A stretch of DNA of 64,000 nucleotides from contig CM068373.1 in assembly GCA_034769895.1 (NCBI GenBank), positions 201,728,134-201,792,133 of the forward strand. Reading direction: 5' to 3'. This document shows positions 29,050 through 40,275 of the stretch, piece by piece; the first letter of the stretch is position 1; every line of letters begins with the position of its first letter. Origin of the DNA: Magicicada septendecula. Its lineage: Eukaryota; Arthropoda; Insecta; Hemiptera; Cicadidae. The notes under the pieces were generated by a model. That model saw nothing but the letters and a program-made list of their open reading frames with translations, did no database searches and was not told the DNA's origin. A program made the translations under genes and the position numbers.

Positions 29050-30119
29050 CATGGGAGGATTGCGTTAGTGTTTGTACAGACGGAGCCGCTTCTATGACAG
29101 GCCGAGTGAAAGGATTCGTGGGTAAAGTACGCGAAGTAGACCCTAACTTACGAACCGACCATTATCTCATTCACCGCGAAGCCATTGTTGCTAAGTCTTT
29201 GCCATCTCCTCTGAAAATTGTGATGGAAGAAGTAGTAAAAGTCGTGAACTTCATCAAATCGCGGCCCCTAAATATGCGGCTTTTTAACGTTTTGTGTCAA
29301 GAAATGGGATCAGAGCACACTACACTTCTGCTACATACAGAAGTACGATGGTTATCTCGAGGTAAAGTGTTAACGCGAATGTTTGAACTTAAAGAGGAGG
29401 TACTTGCATTTTTGACTATTGAGGGGCATCAGTATGAGGATTTATTTGCAGATGATGAATGGGTATATAAGTTGGGATATCTTTCCGATATTTTTGTACA
29501 CTTGAATGAACTAAACAGAAAAATGCAAGGTAGAAACGAAAATATTCTGACTAGTATGGATAAGATTCAAGGATTTATTAATAAGTTAAATTTGTGGATA
29601 CAGACAATTGAAAATGGATCGTGTGAGATGTTCCCAACTGTATGGCCCGTTGCTGACGATAATAAGGTGTTGATGGACTTAATTAAAGAACATTTAGTAC
29701 TCTTGCAACAGAATTTCAAAAAATATTTTGGAGAGAGTGTTGAAGATTTTGACTGGGTTCGCGATCCATTCATTATGTATTCGAAATATCTTCCGAATAG
29801 TTTAGGCTTACAAGAGGAACTGGCAGATTTCAAAGCAGACAGAACATTGAAATTAAAATTTTTCAAAGTGCCTTTGGAAACATTTTGGTTGTCAATAAGC
29901 AATGAATACTCGGCTATCTCCGAGATGGCAGTTAATGTGTTATTACCATTTTCAACTACATATTTGTGTGAACTGGGCTTCTCGACATTGACTGAAATTA
30001 AAACATCAAAGAGAGAGAGACTCAAATCCATCGATGAAAAAATGAGGCTTGCTTTGTCAACGATTCCGCCACGAATCAGCCGTCTGTGTGCAGCTAACCA
30101 GGCTCAAGTATCACATTGA
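29050..30119 (+). pseudogene. hAT transposase, C-terminal half (catalytic and dimerisation region)
   Basis: Coding resumes right after the Polinton with WEDCVSVCTDGAASMTGR, where CTDGA holds the second catalytic aspartate of hAT enzymes. It continues through LHTEVRWLSRGKVL and the C-terminal hAT dimerisation block TTYLCELGFSTLTEIKTSKR, then stops at 30117-30119. The longest Met-started frame begins at 29094. ZBED5/SCAND3-like proteins in vertebrates descend from related Buster transposases. Confidence 0.93.
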
Positions 30120-30402
30120 AGGTATGAGTAGAGTTATTTACTTTAAAATTAGTATTTTCTACAGTGAATTAAAGTTAATAAATTGTTAATAAAAGCATGA
30201 GTCTATTCCTGTTTTATAATAATAATAATAATAATAACAATAATGATATTAATAATAATAAAAATTGATTACATAACGACGTAATATTTCATAATTATAT
30301 TAAGATTCATATGATTTTGAGGGGACAGACATTTTGGTGTGCCGTGTTGAGTCTAGGCCCATCTGGGGTGTGCCGTGAGTAAAAAAAGTTTGCGGAACAC
30401 TG
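30120..30402 (+). other. hAT 3' non-coding region and right terminus
   Basis: Contains an (AAT)n-like tract at about 30219-30262 and ends with the inverted terminal sequence TTGCGGAACACTG at 30390-30402. Confidence 0.85.
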
Positions 30403-30410
30403 GTCTAGAC
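30403..30410. repeat. Right 8-bp target-site duplication of the hAT element
   Basis: GTCTAGAC, identical to 2689-2696. The duplication is itself a palindrome. Confidence 0.93.
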
Positions 30411-30925
30411 TATGTTCATCGCTAGTCCTATCTTCAGCTTACAAGTATTGGTCAATTTTTATTCTCTTGGTGATTTGGTTATCTTATACATTTATTCTTA
30501 TTTTGATAATTTCCCTGTTCTCCTGTAGTAATACATTTTTCCTTCTCATTATACGTATCCTGATTCTTGTGACAATTCTCCTTTGCTCTTTCATTTACCT
30601 CGAAGTTGTTGATTTAATCCTTGAAATATTATAATTCCCTAACATCTATAGCAGGTTCGGAGTCAGAGGGGCTCTCATCGGCATCCATTCTCCGCCGTTC
30701 CTTAACTATACACTCACAGATCAGAGGAATCTTCATCTCTGTCTGAGACAATAAAAAGCTGTACGTAACAACAGTTGCACTATCACAACACATAAGACAT
30801 AATATATTATTTATACTTCATTATAAGACATTATATTCATTAGAATACTCGAGGGATTAGAGGTTCCATTACATAAATTCCATTACTGTATCACTTCTGA
30901 CGCTTTATCAATTTATTTAACATAT
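30411..30925. other. Unassigned sequence between hAT and Gypsy LTR
   Basis: About 500 bases of AT-rich sequence with no open frame of note and no recognised repeat. It is the pre-existing target DNA of the two flanking elements. Confidence 0.6.
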
Positions 30926-31488
30926 TGTTACGACGGTCTACTCGATCGTCGTAGGTACAGTGGAAACAAAATAAGTACAAGACAACAATTAAGTCACTAA
31001 TCACACCTTTAATTGTTACAGTAAAACAGTTCGTAATTAACAACACAGTGTCTACAACAAATCAAATGAAAATTGTTCACACACAATAAAATGTCCACTA
31101 ATATTAAAACTCAATTGTATTAGAATTATACCGTCCGAATATAAAACGCAACACTTCAATAATAAGTACTTGAACGTACACAGTAATAACTCGAACCGCT
31201 CTGTAAATATATCGCACTAATACTCTCGAACCGCACAGTCAAAAATTCGCATCATACTAAACTGAACATCGTTTGAGTACAGATATTTATAGCCAGTCGA
31301 ATATCTAGACGATTCCTAATTGCGTCGTAGCGTGCGTATGAACTACGTAATTATCTGCGGCCTTGACATAGTCCGCATGGCTGGCGGCATTGAGAAGTTT
31401 CTGGTGTACAAGCACGTACACCACATGCGTACACTCTGGATCTCTCTGGAACATTTGATAAACACGTAGATTGTTCTGTGACGTAACA
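30926..31488 (-). repeat. Gypsy long terminal repeat (3' LTR of a minus-strand element)
   Basis: 563 bp bounded by the short inverted ends TGTTACG and CGTAACA. It sits directly beside a purine-rich tract (read on the minus strand AAGGAGGAGGAAG, 31489-31501) that fits a polypurine tract, as expected before a 3' LTR. I could not find the partner LTR in the window, so its age cannot be estimated from LTR divergence. Confidence 0.75.
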
Positions 31489-31499
31489 CTTCCTCCTCC

Positions 31500-32795
31500 T
31501 TAAGCCTGTTCGTCCCGAACTGGCAAACCCTCTCTAAAGTTGTACTTAGCCAGGCGATCTAGGTGGACGATCTTGAACTTTCGCTGTCCTTCCTGTTGAA
31601 TCCGATAAACAACATCGTTAATTCTTTTTTTCACAGTGTAGGGGCCTTCCCAGTTAGACTGAAGCTTAGGTGAGCGAATACGACGGCGCTTTGGATTGAA
31701 CAACCAGACCTGATCTCCTTCTTGGAAACCCACACTATTGCTGTGAATGTCATACCGAGTTTTCATTTTATCACTGGCAATCTTCAGCCGTCCTCTTACC
31801 AAGCGATTCATTTCTCGCAGTTGGTTTTCTAATTGTGAGGAATAGTTCTTTGGCTCTTGGGACTGAGTCTCAAATGATCCAAACATCAAGTCCCCAGGAA
31901 GACGAATCTCCTGCCCAAACACCAATTTTGCTGGAGTCATGCCGGTTGTGTCATGTACTGATGACCTATACGCCATAAGGAATAGTGGTATACGTTGGTC
32001 CCAGTCTGTTTGGTTCTCGTCAACAACTTTCGAAAGATGCTGCTCTAGTGTCCTGTTGAATCTCTCAACCATCCCGTCCGACTGTGGATGCAGAGGCGTT
32101 GTCCTGGTCTTTCGAATTCCGAGTAGACGGCATAATACTTTAAACACTCCTGATTCGAAATTTCTCCCTTGATCTGTATGGATTTCCATAGGGGCTCCAT
32201 AACGGCAACAGAAGTTGTGAACTAACTGCTTTGCCACAGTGGTAACCTCCTGATTTGGAATTGCATAGGCTTCCACCCACTTAGTAAAGTAGTCACCTAC
32301 AACCATGATGTACCGGTTTCCATCGTCAGAAACTGGGAATGGTCCAGCAATGTCTATGGCAATTCTCTCAAAAGGTTGTCCAACGTTATACTGTCTCATT
32401 TTTCCCCTGCTTCTGGTTTGTGGGCCCTTGTTTGCAGCACATATTTCACACGTCCGAACCCATTCCTCTACGTCGTGGCGAAGATGAAGCCAATAGAATC
32501 GCTTCCGTATTTTGTCAAGGGTTTTGTTAACACCAAGATGGCCTCCAGATGTTCCATCATGCATCTCCTTCAAAACAGACTGCACTTTACTTCGGGGAAC
32601 TATCAACTGCATGACCACGTCTCGTCCACCTGCATTTTCCCAAGCCCTTTTCAGCAATCCGTTTTCTAAGGTGAGAGATTCCCATTGTGCCCAATAGCCC
32701 TTCAGCACTTCAGAACCATGGCAGATATCTTGCCCATCTGGGCGGCGACCTTCCCCTTTTGCTGTCAAGATCGGTCCAATGTCTTCATCAGCCAT
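31500..32795 (-). CDS. Gypsy integrase region of pol
   Basis: 431 codons open. The zinc-binding H-H-C-C domain reads GGHLGVNKTLDKIRKRFYW to CEICAANKG. The catalytic core has IDIAGPF, HTDQGRNFES and a VERFNRTLEQH block, supplying the D, D and E residues. The C-terminal part has a GDQVWLFNP block and WEGPYTV, the GPY/F-type module found in many Gypsy integrases. It lies next to the polypurine tract and LTR, as usual for a pol terminus. Confidence 0.93.
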   Translation of the reverse strand: MADEDIGPILTAKGEGRRPDGQDICHGSEVLKGYWAQWESLTLENGLLKRAWENAGGRDVVMQLIVPRSKVQSVLKEMHDGTSGGHLGVNKTLDKIRKRFYWLHLRHDVEEWVRTCEICAANKGPQTRSRGKMRQYNVGQPFERIAIDIAGPFPVSDDGNRYIMVVGDYFTKWVEAYAIPNQEVTTVAKQLVHNFCCRYGAPMEIHTDQGRNFESGVFKVLCRLLGIRKTRTTPLHPQSDGMVERFNRTLEQHLSKVVDENQTDWDQRIPLFLMAYRSSVHDTTGMTPAKLVFGQEIRLPGDLMFGSFETQSQEPKNYSSQLENQLREMNRLVRGRLKIASDKMKTRYDIHSNSVGFQEGDQVWLFNPKRRRIRSPKLQSNWEGPYTVKKRINDVVYRIQQEGQRKFKIVHLDRLAKYNFREGLPVRDEQA

Positions 32796-32804
32796 CTGTT
32801 CTTG

Positions 32805-33886
32805 TCAACAGTCTTGTGTTGTCCAGCCATCAGCCAGGAAATCTACAGTGATGGCTTGAACATGTTCGCTTGAGTTTTGTTCTTCCTTTCTGTGGCAATG
32901 TCGGCAGTCTTCCGGGCACGGTCTTCGTGATAAGCCTTCTGCATTACCGTGCAGGCGCCCCCGCCGATGTTGTACCTTGAAGTTGTACTCTTGCAGACGT
33001 TCGAGCCACCTTGCCAGCTGTCCTTCCGGATTTTTAAATCTCAAGAGCCATGCAAGTGCAGCATGGTCGGTACGTAGTGAAAACTCTCTCCCATAGAGGT
33101 ATTTATGGAAGTGCTCCAAAGCTCTGACAATTGCCAACAACTCTCTTCTTGTAACACAATAATTTCCCTCTGGTTTAGAAAGCGTCTTGCTGTAATACGC
33201 TATTACTCGTTCTTCACCATTCTGCACTTGAGACAAAACTGCTCCTAGACCAGTATTGCTTGTGTCTGTGTCTACGATGTACTTCCCTTCGGAAGCTGGA
33301 AAAGCAAGAATTGGCTGCGAACATAATGCAATTTTCAACGTTCTAAATGCTTGGTCACACTCTCTCGACCATTGGAAGTTTCGTTTATTTTCCGTTAGCT
33401 CATGTAGTGGTTTAGCAATAGTAGCGAAGCCTTTCACAAAACGTCGGTAATATGAGCATAACCCCAGGAAAGTCCGAACTTCGTGTTTATTCTTCGGAAC
33501 TGGCCAGTCTCTTACGGTGTCTACTTTATTAGGATCCATGCTAACACCCGCTGCCGAAACCAGATGGCCCAAATACTGTACTTCCTTCTGGAATAGAGAA
33601 CACTTCTTCGGGCTCAGCTTCAGTTGTCCACCGTGAATTCTAGTTAGAACTTCCTTAAGGTTTTCCAAATGATCTTCGAAAGTCTTCCCGATCACTATGA
33701 CATCATCTAAGTAAAAAAGGCAAGTTTTCCACGTCAGGCCTCAGAGTATCAGGTCAATCAATCTCTCAAATGTTGCCGGTGCATTACAGAGTCCAAATGG
33801 CATGACATTAAATTGGAATAAGCCACTTGGGGTCAAGAAAGCGGTCTTTTGCTTGTCTTCTTGATGAAGACCCACTTGCCATGTAA
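32805..33886 (-). CDS. Gypsy reverse transcriptase (part) and RNase H region of pol
   Basis: Shows the RT thumb-side block KCSLFQKEVQYLGHLVSAAGV, the FLGLCSYYRRFVKGF connection segment, and the RNase H domain with YIVDTDTSNTGLGAVLSQ, REL and a late DHAAL block. Further right the palm-side MPFGLCNAPATF block is visible. Part of a fossil pol; the coordinates give the recognisable extent, not an intact frame. Confidence 0.88.
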
Positions 33887-34807
33887 CACCACAAAATGTT
33901 ACATAACCTAGACATGCACCAAAAGAATAAATAAGTACACTGAAATAATAAAAGTGTATAATTTATGATGAAAGTAGCAAAGAAGAGAAGGACCAACGAA
34001 GAAGAAAGATGAAAGAGGATCCCAAGAAGCAGTGAGGAATACACTGCATGACCCTACAGCAAATACTATGACTGACTCTAACTAATGGACATGCCAAGTT
34101 CACTATAAGCTGTCAAACAAGCCAGTCAATGACATGAATGTAAAATCACATGTTTATAAAACTGATCAAATAATGACGAGAGTAATGTTATATCAGCAAC
34201 AGCATTTTGGCTGAAAATAAAGGAACCATGACCAATAAATGACAAAGCCTATGACTAGACTAGCTATGGCCATAATGTAAATTAAAACTAGCATTACAAA
34301 CCTACATGTAATATTAGTAACCGAGAATACTTATAAAAGGAAACCTTATAGGGATAAGTAACTTCCTCATTATACAAAATGTAACTAGTGACCATTATTA
34401 AGGCATAAACCGATGCTAAAGATATGCCTAGACTATACCTAAACAAACGTTTGTCAGTGAATTAATAAGGAGAAAGGAATCCTAGTTTACATAAAATTTA
34501 CTGAACAATCAATATAACCAAATGTAATAGTGAATATCACCACTCAATTATTAATGAGTAACATTAAGTTGAGTAGACCAAACAAAATGTAATTAGAAAA
34601 TAAGGATTCTTAATAATAAGGTATCACCATAGTTAAGCTAATATTTAATAATTGTATAGCAATAAATAGCTATTAAGTATAACGACAAATGTATTAGTGT
34701 TCCAACAAAGACGTTGTAAAGAAAACGCGAGGTGAAGCACTAAATATAAATAAATATAAATATCGGAATGTCTTCTTTATGGATTTTGGGAAGCGCTTGG
34801 AGGGCCG
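33887..34807. other. Left part of the insert within Gypsy pol
   Basis: AT-rich, non-coding. It begins TGTAACACCACA next to Gypsy RT sequence, which would be compatible with an LTR-type end, but I found no matching partner. No gene is seen before the PLE body begins. Confidence 0.5.
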
Positions 34808-35530
34808 ATCCGCCCCATTATCAACTACCGTAATGCCCCTGCACACAAACTGGCAAAATATCTAGACAAAATTATTAGACAACACACACAAATAGACAAC
34901 AACATTGCAGTAAAAAACAACACTGACCTAGTAACAAAAATAAAAGACATACACATCCCCCATAACGCCACATTAGCCTCCTTTGACATTAAAAACCTGT
35001 ACACAAACATCCCCATCTCTGAAACAATCACCATCCTACAAAACAAACTCAAACAGAACAACACACCAAACGAACTTATCAATGAAATAACAGAAAATCT
35101 GAACATTATCACAAAACAAAACTACTTTACTTATAACAATAAATACTACACACAGAACGATGGCCTACCCATGGGCTCCCCCATATCCAGCATTCTAGCA
35201 GAAGTCTTTCTCCAACACTTAGAAAAAACAAAAATACTCACAAACAATGACAGACACTCACATAAAATACTATATTGGCACAGATACGTTGATGACATTC
35301 TAATACTATACAGGGGAAACAAAAGACAATGTGAACAGTTACTAACGCACATAAACAAAATACATAAAAACATAACCTTCACTGCCGAATATGAACACAA
35401 CAATACCATAAACTTCTTAGACCTCTCCATCACAAAACTAGAACACAGGCACAAATTCTGTATATACAGAAAACCAACTACAACTGACACACTAATACAC
35501 AACACCTCCAATCACCCAATACAACACTAA
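34808..35530 (+). pseudogene. PLE reverse transcriptase domain
   Basis: Recognised motifs in order: RPIINYRNAPAHKLAKYL, SFDIKNLYTNIPISETI (RT motif A region), GLPMGSPISSILAEVFLQHL (motif B) and YVDDILILY (motif C with the catalytic aspartates). No start codon precedes motif A in this frame, consistent with 5' truncation. The first in-frame Met is at 35171. The domain copies RNA at the nicked target. Confidence 0.92.
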
Positions 35531-35548
35531 CTAGCTGCTTTTAGAACC

Positions 35549-36271
35549 ATGATACATAGACTTAACAACATCCCCTTAGATGAAATAGACTACAAAGACG
35601 AACTAAACACGATAAAATATCTAGCAGAATCTAACGGTTATGACAGAACAATAGTCAGTAAACTCCTACACAAAACACAAAACAAACAACAGACAAAGAC
35701 AGAAAACAACAAATTCATAACACTAACATACATCAACAAACAAACAGAAAAAATTGCCCACAAATTCAAAAAAGCAGGATACAGAATCGCTTATAAAACT
35801 ACTAACAAAACAGAACACACACTATCAAAACGCATGCCCAAAGCACAAAACAAATTCGATCTACCCGGTGTATATAAACTAAATTGTTCAAATTGCAATA
35901 AATTCTACATAGGCCAGACAGGACGTAGCTTCAAACAGAGATACATTGAACACACAAAAGCACTCCACACCACTACAGAATCTACCTTCGCAAACCACCT
36001 CATTGAAGCAAACCACACATATAAAAACATCGACAATAACATGAACATACTGCACGTACACACAAAAGGCCGAAAACTAGACACTCTAGAACAATTAGAA
36101 ATATACAAACACACAAAAACAAATAAAAACGACATCCTAAACGAACAGACACAATTCAAATCGCACGCATTATTCGAACACATCTCACCACACACACACA
36201 GCTTCGATCTTTCGAAACACTATCTCGTCGCCAACAACAAGACGAACAGCGCTACTAACGACAGCCTCTGA
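35549..36271 (+). pseudogene. PLE connector and GIY-YIG endonuclease domain
   Basis: Begins in the linker (MIHRLNNIPL) and runs to the endonuclease: GVYKLNCSNCNKFYIGQTGRS with CxxC zinc ligands, then RYIEHTKAL and STFANHL. This domain nicks the DNA target for retrotransposition. It shares the RT frame and is its direct continuation. The 480-base minus-strand fragment at 1.2-1.7 kb holds the same domain from a different PLE subfamily. Confidence 0.92.
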
Positions 36272-36307
36272 TGAAGCCTTCTATAGGTGAAAGCCAGTTT
36301 AGGCTGT
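36261..36307 (+). ncRNA. Hammerhead-like motif overlapping the PLE stop codon
   Basis: ACAGCC (36261-36266) can pair with GGCUGU (36302-36307). Between them stand CUGAUGA (36268-36274), a short GCCU/AGGU stem, GAAA (36289-36292) and a UUA that fits an NUH cleavage triplet. An extra U before the core and a weak stem III make the fold less certain than the one at 1942-1982. Confidence 0.4.
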
Positions 36308-38306
36308 AAGGTAAAACTTTACGTTTTTACTTATAAAAAACTTAGTGTTCCGAGTCGTCAATATTATAGTGATATTTGGTTAAGTAACGGACACGTCATG
36401 GATAGCGAAATCCAAGGAAATATAAATAGATAGGTAATAATCGTATTTGGCATCGCTAGCAGACGACAGCAAGAAACCATGTTTCTGAACATTATTATTA
36501 GCAGTGTCAAAGAAAATGCGATTAAAACCAGTGTTAAGTCACATCAAATTAAAGCCCATAAACTATCCTTTAATTTGATAGTAATAAACTCGCGATCGCA
36601 ACGATAATAAGTGTGTAGTGTGCGTTAGCATCACATGTTATTATAAAGTGAGAAATTGGTTGAGTAACACCAACAACACAATCAACTGTCAATCACGTTC
36701 GCCAGACGACGGTTAGAAAACAATGCGTCATTTTCGTAACGGCTGTCAGAGCCAATCAGAAAATAGCTTATTAAACGATCTCACCGCCTAAGCCCTGTGA
36801 AGCAAGGGGGTATATAATCAAAAACGGAGCGAATTCGACACACTTTATTGTCATCACTCGAGCGAGAAGGTATCGCTCGTCACCGCAATTTTTTTAATAA
36901 CTTAACGTATAATGTAAATAGTGAATCCCTTTAACAGTTTCTTCAAGCCAGATAACTACACAACAATTTATTAACAGGAAGTGCATCGATGTAAAGTAAA
37001 TATTTTCATTTTGTGCGCGATATTTAGAACGAGAGAGAGAGATTAATAATCAGTATTTAAATTAGCCCGGATTTAGTTAGAAGAGGGCCACTACTCTACG
37101 TTCATAGTTCGTGTGAAGTGTAATTAACCGGTGGTCAATATAATCCGCACACTGGAGTGTTTTAATCAATTTTAATCTATAAGATTAAAAATAAAAAAAA
37201 GGTAACACTGTGACAATTCATTTTATTAATCTGTTTGCACTTGTAATTCTTCAACCCAAAATTGTACTGACGCAAAAACAACAAAACTTTCTATCTGATA
37301 CACTGTGATCAAATTTATTTAGCGGATTTGTCAATCCCATGTAAGATTTGTATTAGTCTTAAGTGATAAAAATATTTGTTAGTAAGTAAGTCAGCGTGAC
37401 CAACGCTAACCTGAAAATAGGTACGAATTTTAAAAAAGAGGCCGAATAGTAAATATTGTCATTAACGTCTGTCTAGGCATAAAGTAGTTCTTCCTTGTAT
37501 TTAAAAGAGCCTACACATGAGATATAAAATAATATATAATTAAAAGTTAATCTGGTAATAACCATAAGAGTTGATTTGTTCTATCTGAGCTAGTTCGTAT
37601 TGCAAGCGGACGGAGTAATACCAATTTTATATTAATGTATCCATTATATTTGTAATTGATTGAGTTTATTTTCAAGGGTAAAATAAAACCCGTTTGTTAT
37701 CAGCATAAACCTTGATTCTATTTATTTCAAATAGTGAGTTAATAATTAACTTTGAATACAAAGGTAATTCTGAATAGAGGCTGTATTTTATTAGATTTGA
37801 ATGGCAGTAAATGCATTCAGCATTAACACAAATTTTAAAGGAAATTTATCAAATATTAAACTTCATTGATTGGTTTTTCATGGGGATTTTCCCGAAATAA
37901 ACCCATGTGGCGCCCTTATCTAACAAGGAATGGTCTAACCTTGTTAATAAAGCAAGCTGGTATTAAATCCATCTTGGCAGCTTATTAATTTTTGTAAGTG
38001 AACTTCAGAACGTCTAGTATCACGATCAGGTACGTGAAAGTATATTATTATAAATTTTTGTTGTCCAGACGAGACTTAACGTTACGTACTCTGACGACAC
38101 TTAACCTAGAAGAGGAGTTCCGCTGCCAGATCGATGCTACGGCTACATTCATCAGTCGACCAGCGATTAACGCTTTATTCACTATATTTATCAACCATTA
38201 CTAATCAAACAGTATTTATTAATTATTACTGCAATTATTTTAGAAAAGAGTTCATTTATAAATTATTATAACTTATTATTCATTATAATCGAATTCTAAT
38301 CGATAT
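36308..38306. other. Right part of the insert within Gypsy pol, non-coding
   Basis: About 2 kb with no supported gene. It includes a promoter-like stretch near 36812 and several AT-rich blocks. It may contain the PLE 3' region and a further element or solo LTR that I cannot identify. Confidence 0.5.
36812..36860 (+). promoter_or_regulatory. Promoter-like sequence with TATATAA box
   Basis: GGTATATAATC is preceded by a CCAAT-like block (AGCCAATCAG at about 36750) and followed ~30 bases on by TTGTCATCACTCG, which resembles an arthropod initiator region. It may be an LTR or element promoter; no downstream gene is seen. Confidence 0.35.
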
Positions 38307-38870
38307 TTAACTTCCTCCATCCTTCTTCGCTACCAGCACTACAGGGGAAGACCAAGCACTTGACGAAGGTTCGATTACTCCCTCTGTCAACATGTCCTGT
38401 ACTAACCAAGACATCTCCTCTTGTTTAGATAATGGAGGCCTTCGAGGAGGTTGGCGTATCGGTGTTGTGTCCCCGGTATTGATGCAATGTTGCACAAGAG
38501 AGGTTCTTCCCAGTGACAATCCCCGAACTGCAAAACAATCTTTGAATTCATGTAAAAACTGTCCGAGTTCTTTTACCTCACCACTTGAGAGGTCGTTATG
38601 TGCCGGTTCGTCCATGAGCCGGCGCTGATATAAGAAATATATAAATAAATATTTAAATCTAACGCGAAATCGGTTAGCAGTATATGTATTTAACGGGGGG
38701 TAAAATCTAGTTTGCCGTGGTACCAGCCACGCATTCTGGTGGTGGCCTGGAAACGCGGATTCGTCACTGTGCCGAAGCACCGTTTTGTTTTGTCTTGCCC
38801 CAGTCGCCATACCTTGAACAGCTGCGTCTCTCTCCGACAGAGTGAAGTCCTTTTGATCGTATTCTATCAC
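38307..38870 (-). CDS. Gypsy pre-RT and RT N-terminal region
   Basis: The left two-thirds reads from LGQFLHEFKDCFA through INTGDTTPIRQPPRRPP to GVIEPSSSAWSSPVVLVAKK, the well-known Gypsy segment leading into RT. It joins the other pol part only across the 33887-38306 insert. The right third is unlike any known Gypsy domain. Confidence 0.8.
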   Translation of the reverse strand: MIEYDQKDFTLSERDAAVQGMATGARQNKTVLRHSDESAFPGHHQNAWLVPRQTRFYPPLNTYTANRFRVRFKYLFIYFLYQRRLMDEPAHNDLSSGEVKELGQFLHEFKDCFAVRGLSLGRTSLVQHCINTGDTTPIRQPPRRPPLSKQEEMSWLVQDMLTEGVIEPSSSAWSSPVVLVAKKDGGS

Positions 38871-40010
38871 CGCCGGATGGCTAGATAATCTAGTACAGAT
38901 CTGCGGTAAGTAACTTTAGCATATATATAATGGTTTTCATAAAATAAAATGTGAATTTAAGTATTGTAAGAGTGGATGTGGCTTGATAACTTTTTACACC
39001 ACGTGGCGTACACCGGAAGTATTCAGTATCAGAGATTTCTAAATTATTTAAACCCTCATGTAATTAAATTATATCTTAATTAAGATACAGTAATTGCCTA
39101 TCACTTTAGTGCAGTAAAATCATGTAATTTCGGCTGACTTATAAGTTTTCAAATGTAGTATCACGTGCCAGTGCACAGGTTATAGTGTGTCAAACTTTCT
39201 CCCCACGTGGGCATAATCAAGTAATTAAAAATTACAAATTGGTTTTGGGAGTGTCTGTGAGTGAATTATAAATATCAAAAGAGAAGACGTATGTTTTAAT
39301 TATTTAAATGGTCAGGGGGAGGCCTGTTCAAATTTGTTCTGTACGGGTTCAATCGAGTGTGCGTGTGGCAGTATCCTGTGAAAATAAGTGTTGGGACATC
39401 CCTCTAATTATCTATGTATGCTTAGGGTCCCTGCACCTTAGACGAGGACCCCGGCCCAGGCATGAACATCTGCTCCTGAACGTATTACCAGAGGCTCTCG
39501 ACTTCGCCTGCCGGAGGGAATAGCGAGATCAGCATGCCACACCAAACTACGTGCACTAGACGTTGAACTCGAGCACCACAACATGATATAAATAAGGTGA
39601 CATCCATCCATTTATTAATTTTTGACGTACATAGACACCACCAATTTTGTGCTGATAACACGTAATAAAACTTGTGGGGTATGTGTGACACACGGTGATA
39701 TTGCTTTCATCTTTAAACGTTTTAATTGGGGCCCGGTTTAACTGGACATAATTGTGTGCGGATTTTGGGGGAACTTTTGTATAGTATGTACTGATGTTTG
39801 ATATTAAGTGTAAGCCCGGGGGCTGGCATGTATCCGAGGCTTATTACAATTCATGCACTTATTTTTCTTTCTCGTTTTCTGTAAAAGGGGGTGGTTCTGT
39901 TGGTGTCTGTATTAGGGGTCCGGAATTTCAGATATGAAGGGGGGGTTCTGTTGGTGACAGGATGAACCCCACCGGCTGGTCGGGTTCAGCTATAATTCCT
40001 GTCAGGTTAG
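38871..40010. other. Unassigned sequence up to the duplication junction
   Basis: No gene, LTR or terminal repeat is recognised. Two short GGTTCTGTTGGTG repeats occur near 39892 and 39943, just before the junction at 40011 where Polinton sequence resumes abruptly. Confidence 0.55.
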
Positions 40011-40137
40011 TTTCGTCACGGATCAGTGCAACAAATTTACAGGTCAAAATGTTGTATACAAAAATGTCTATAGGGTATAGTATTGTGTGCTTTAATTCAC
40101 TACAGCGTATGTACTGGTACGGAGATAACAGCTCCAT
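40011..40137 (-). pseudogene. Remnant of the 93-aa small protein gene
   Basis: Only the first ~42 codons of the counterpart at 9514-9795 lie on this side of the duplication junction. Confidence 0.85.
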
Positions 40138-40275
40138 GCGTCCGTCTTCAACGCGTGCTGTTCAAACACTGAGGTATGCGATATTAGTGGACTTGGATTA
40201 AACACTTTTGCCACGGCAGCATATATTTTCAAACCTTGTGTTCACTAATCGATTAAATTAAGGCGTGAAAATGAA

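Larger units (their letters stand above)
34808..36271 (+). mobile_element. Penelope-like retroelement body (RT plus GIY-YIG endonuclease)
   Basis: The reading frame shows PIINYRNAP, FDIKNLYTNIP, GLPMGSPISSILAE and YVDDI, which are the RT motifs of Penelope-like elements, which are related to telomerase RT. A GIY-YIG endonuclease follows. The element is 5'-truncated and its frame is broken about once. Its stop codon coincides with a hammerhead-like core at 36268-36274. Confidence 0.93.
30926..38870 (-). mobile_element. Gypsy/Ty3-type LTR retrotransposon, interrupted fossil
   Basis: Minus-strand element with the right-to-left order pre-RT/RT, RNase H, integrase, polypurine tract, LTR, which is the Ty3/Gypsy order. 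A ~4.4-kb block (33887-38306) that includes a Penelope-like element is inserted in the RT part. No gag gene or second LTR is recognised, so the right limit is uncertain. Broken: the insertion plus about two further breaks. Confidence 0.8.

Noticed and set aside
35905-36195. 96-residue minus-strand frame opposite the PLE endonuclease
   Set aside because: Antisense shadow of the GIY-YIG domain.
39308-39691. Short frames in 39.3-39.7 kb considered as Gypsy gag
   Set aside because: No zinc knuckle or capsid-like block is present and the frames are short and on both strands.
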